Shown in pieces: positions 32,934 through 32,943 of a stretch of DNA of 32,943 nucleotides (within the stretch, counting starts at the first letter, position 1; every line of letters starts with the position of its first letter). Both the position numbers and the translations under genes were made by a program. The notes under the pieces are model-generated. The model searched no databases and was not told where the DNA came from. It worked only from the letters and a program-made list of their open reading frames with translations. Source of the stretch: Candidatus Aminicenantota bacterium (GTDB taxonomy: Bacteria; Acidobacteriota; Aminicenantia; Aminicenantales; Aminicenantaceae); contig JADHWO010000024.1 of NCBI GenBank assembly GCA_016783445.1, positions 1 to 32,943 on the forward strand, read 5' to 3'.

Positions 32934-32943
32934 TTTAAAATCA

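Noticed and set aside
1-32943. CRISPR array, prophage or defence system
   Set aside because: No regularly spaced direct repeats, Cas, phage structural, or toxin-antitoxin genes were recognised; nearly all genes have housekeeping or pilus roles.

Overview
The window reads as ordinary bacterial chromosome of moderate-to-low GC. It is densely packed, with many ATGA stop/start overlaps. The gene set (nine-gene V/A-type ATPase, sigma-54-controlled type IV pili, TatAC, queuosine precursor genes, MutL) together with scattered GGGGACGG/CCGTCCCC palindromes suggests an uncultured-type lineage such as Aminicenantes or a relative of Acidobacteria. This placement is inference from gene content and style; no marker gene was compared.

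Layout. (1) 146-1783, minus strand: queC-queD-queE, making 7-carboxy-7-deazaguanine for queuosine. (2) 1976-2815, plus: a protein I do not recognise, with its own promoter and a 10-bp leader dyad. (3) 3168-11241, plus: a complete V/A-type ATPase operon in the order H-I-K-E-C-F-A-B-D. Its proteolipid carries the residue set of Na+-binding K subunits, and its E and C subunits are short. (4) 11311-15716, minus: an exported or membrane-anchored double-SIS protein related to GKRP/MurQ, a dCMP deaminase preceded by a P-loop kinase-like gene, and tatA-tatC. (5) 15836-24549, plus: S41 processing protease, rpiB with a serine hydroxymethyltransferase-like gene, purD-purE-mtaB, the remains of a 3-methyladenine DNA glycosylase, and mutL. 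(6) Two tRNA genes, Pro(TGG) and Arg(TCT). (7) 25401-32933, plus: type IV pilus genes pilB-pilT-pilC, the PilS/PilR two-component system, and a pilin gene behind a perfect sigma-54 promoter with helically phased TGTC sites.

How the parts work together. The pilus block is a self-contained regulatory circuit: PilB extends, PilT retracts, PilC is the platform, and PilS senses in the membrane and phosphorylates PilR. PilR should act on the sigma-54 promoter immediately before the pilin gene. The pilR reading frame has no ATG, GTG or TTG at the right place; an ACG sits at the expected position behind a Shine-Dalgarno sequence. The ATPase operon encodes every catalytic, rotor and stalk subunit and probably couples ATP to Na+ rather than H+.

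I found no CRISPR array, prophage, insertion sequence or obvious defence island. The most interesting items are the exported GKRP-like protein, the kinase/dCMP deaminase pair that mirrors the fused yeast Dcd1, the ACG start of pilR, the pilin promoter architecture, and the Na+ signature and trimmed stalk of the ATPase.
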